NCBI GenBank assembly: GCA_027728065.1
Contig: JAQBVO010000007.1
Location: forward strand, 1 to 64,000
Direction: 5' to 3'
Length of the DNA stretch: 64,000 nucleotides
From: Actinomycetota bacterium
Lineage (GTDB): Bacteria > Actinomycetota > Actinomycetes > Nanopelagicales > Nanopelagicaceae
The notes beneath the pieces were generated by a model. It ran no database searches, was not told the DNA's origin, and saw only the letters and a list, made by a program, of their open reading frames with translations. This document shows, in pieces, positions 62,974 to 64,000 of this stretch (its first letter is position 1; every line of letters starts with the position of its first letter). The translations under genes were made by a program, and so were the position numbers.

Positions 62974-63013
62974 GGATATAAGGATACCTGCTTACCGATA
63001 GTGCTTTGTTCGC

Positions 63014-63445
63014 CTAGCCAATCAGGTTTTTAAGCGCGATTATCGCCAATACATATGAATTAGGACCAAATCCCGCGATAGTCCCACGTGCAACTGCAGA
63101 GATTACCGATGTATGACGAAACTCTTCACGAGAAAGAGGATTAGATAGATGTACTTCGATAAGTGGTGCGGTAAGCATCTGCGCCGCATCTCGTATGGCG
63201 TAGGAATAGTGCGTAAAGGCGGCTGGATTAATTATCACAGGGAGTTTCTTGTCGGCGGCTTCATGTAACCAGCCAATGATCGTGGCCTCATCATCGCTTT
63301 GTCGTATATCGGCATCGAATCCATGTTCTTTAGCAGCAATCTGAACGAGAGATGTGAGCTCGCCGTAGTTAAGATCGCCGTAAATAGAAGAGTCGCGAAT
63401 ATCCAATCGTGCCAAGTTAGGGCCATTGATTACCAGAATCTTCAT
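63014..63445 (-). CDS. aroQ: 3-dehydroquinate dehydratase, type II
   Basis: Third shikimate-pathway step. LVINGPNLARLDIRDSSIYG at the start (active-site Asn and Tyr region), IINPAAFTHYSYAIRDA with the catalytic His, and VHLSNPLSREEFRHTSVIS. The Arg-Leu-Gly of most members is ARLD here. 143 aa dodecameric class. It overlaps aroB by 4 bases. Confidence 0.95.
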   Translation of the reverse strand: MKILVINGPNLARLDIRDSSIYGDLNYGELTSLVQIAAKEHGFDADIRQSDDEATIIGWLHEAADKKLPVIINPAAFTHYSYAIRDAAQMLTAPLIEVHLSNPLSREEFRHTSVISAVARGTIAGFGPNSYVLAIIALKNLIG

Positions 63446-64000
63446 GAACTTATTCTCTCATATGCCGCCGATAGTTCACTCTCTATTGCATCCTCGATGC
63501 GCAGCGTAGAGGCGATTGCCGATATTGCGACAAAGCGTAGGGACTTACCCCGCGATTTCTTATCTAAATATAGAAGTGGAAGTAACTCTGACCATGCTGC
63601 GCGCGGATAAGTAATCGGTAAATCTAGCGCGGTTAAGAGTTTGCGGTGCATCTCTACAACTTCAGGGGACAAATGCCCCTTTATCTCCGATAATTCGGCT
63701 GCAAAGACTAAGCCAATCGAAATCGCTTCACCGTGGCGCAGGTTGTACTTACTGTGAATCTCTATGGCATGGCCAAGGCTGTGACCGTAATTGAGAATCT
63801 CACGGGCAAAACTCTCCTTGAAATCACGACTTACAACGTCGGCCTTAACATTAACCGATGCCTCAATAAGTGCGATGGTCCTAGGTAAGTCAGCGCGCAG
63901 TTGTTGACATGATTGATTGGCCAGCAGATTAATAATCTGATGATCTGCAATAAATCCGCATTTAATAACCTCGGCCATACCAGCTGAAAAATCTCGATCT
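63442..64000 (-). CDS. aroB: 3-dehydroquinate synthase, C-terminal part
   Basis: About the last 186 codons; the 5' part lies beyond the window. The frame continues unbroken through the edge (…DRDFSAGMAEVIKCGFIAD), so the ATG at 63978 is internal. Zinc/substrate motif LNYGHSLGHAIEIHSKY and HGEAISIGLVFAAEL are present, as is a C-terminal LDKKSRGKSLRFV block. NAD-dependent second step of the shikimate pathway, followed directly by aroQ. Confidence 0.95.
   Translation of the reverse strand, partial: DRDFSAGMAEVIKCGFIADHQIINLLANQSCQQLRADLPRTIALIEASVNVKADVVSRDFKESFAREILNYGHSLGHAIEIHSKYNLRHGEAISIGLVFAAELSEIKGHLSPEVVEMHRKLLTALDLPITYPRAAWSELLPLLYLDKKSRGKSLRFVAISAIASTLRIEDAIESELSAAYERISS

Noticed and set aside
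1-64000. CRISPR arrays, insertion sequences, prophage or integrated elements
   Set aside because: No regularly spaced repeats, transposase or integrase other than XerD, and no terminal repeats were found; xerD is the chromosomal dimer-resolution enzyme by context.

Overview
The window reads as a gene-dense, streamlined chromosome segment of a free-living actinobacterium. Evidence: mshC (mycothiol synthesis), pafB/pafC, a ftsR/garA/gcvH cluster, mihF next to (here fused to) gmk, a bldD-pyrR divergence, tatA/tatC-helY, and actinobacterium-specific families of unknown function (DUF3090, SCO1664-like, an MSMEG_4193-type phosphatase). Base composition is much less GC-rich than in classical actinomycetes, intergenic gaps are tiny and many stop/start codons overlap. 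This fits small-genome aquatic lineages such as the acI/Nanopelagicales group; that placement is an inference from gene content, not a measured phylogeny. No insertion sequence, prophage, CRISPR array or obvious foreign island is visible.

Layout. 1-5632: end of an unknown gene, ald, xerD, then a ParA/ribbon-helix-helix pair on the minus strand diverging from scpA-scpB-rluB. 5633-5888: an AT-rich control region. 5889-15450: plus-strand run of aroH-tyrA-(cmk::der fusion)-pgsA-gcvH-garA-ftsR-bifunctional nuclease-merR-gcvP. 15476-24771: minus-strand run of trmI-pafB-pafC-tatA-tatC-lipid kinase-helY-exonuclease-lnt; the Pup-proteasome genes usually found between trmI and pafB are absent here. 24822-37941: mixed accessory and housekeeping genes (RecB-like nuclease, HAD phosphatase, mshC with three linked uncharacterised genes, aldo/keto reductase, M20 peptidase, tRNA-Leu, apt, a frameshifted acyltransferase, tdk, DUF554, YczE-like protein, purine permease), closed by a strong terminator. 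37985-40697: ung, an ABC ATPase and serB. 40701-61333: about 20 kb of uninterrupted minus-strand genes from pyrR down to hisG, covering pyrimidine synthesis (pyrR-B-C-carA-carB-K-D-F), nucleotide and transcription functions (mihF::gmk, rpoZ), coaBC, metK, priA, def-fmt-rsmB (translation start and rRNA methylation), rpe, ribM under an FMN riboswitch, and hisE-hisG. 61453-64000: bldD, then nusB-efp-aroQ-aroB (aroB cut by the window edge).

How the genes work together. Most are biosynthetic or information-processing: de novo pyrimidines, shikimate/tyrosine branch, histidine, glycine cleavage, CoA and SAM synthesis, chromosome condensation and segregation. Salvage and uptake are represented by tdk, apt, the purine permease and the riboflavin transporter.

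The most informative pattern is regulatory. At least sixteen genes carry a TANNNT -10-like hexamer (most often TAG..T) 6-7 bases before an ATG or GTG, with no Shine-Dalgarno in use, so they look leaderless. This splits apparent operons into transcription units and settles several start codons. Other points for a second look are the mihF::gmk fusion with a possible internal start, an apt start codon two bases after a tRNA, a BldD that keeps the c-di-GMP-binding signature, a GarA homologue without the usual phospho-threonine motif, a helicase-dead-looking PriA, and the uncharacterised phosphatase/DUF3090/kinase-like trio beside mshC.
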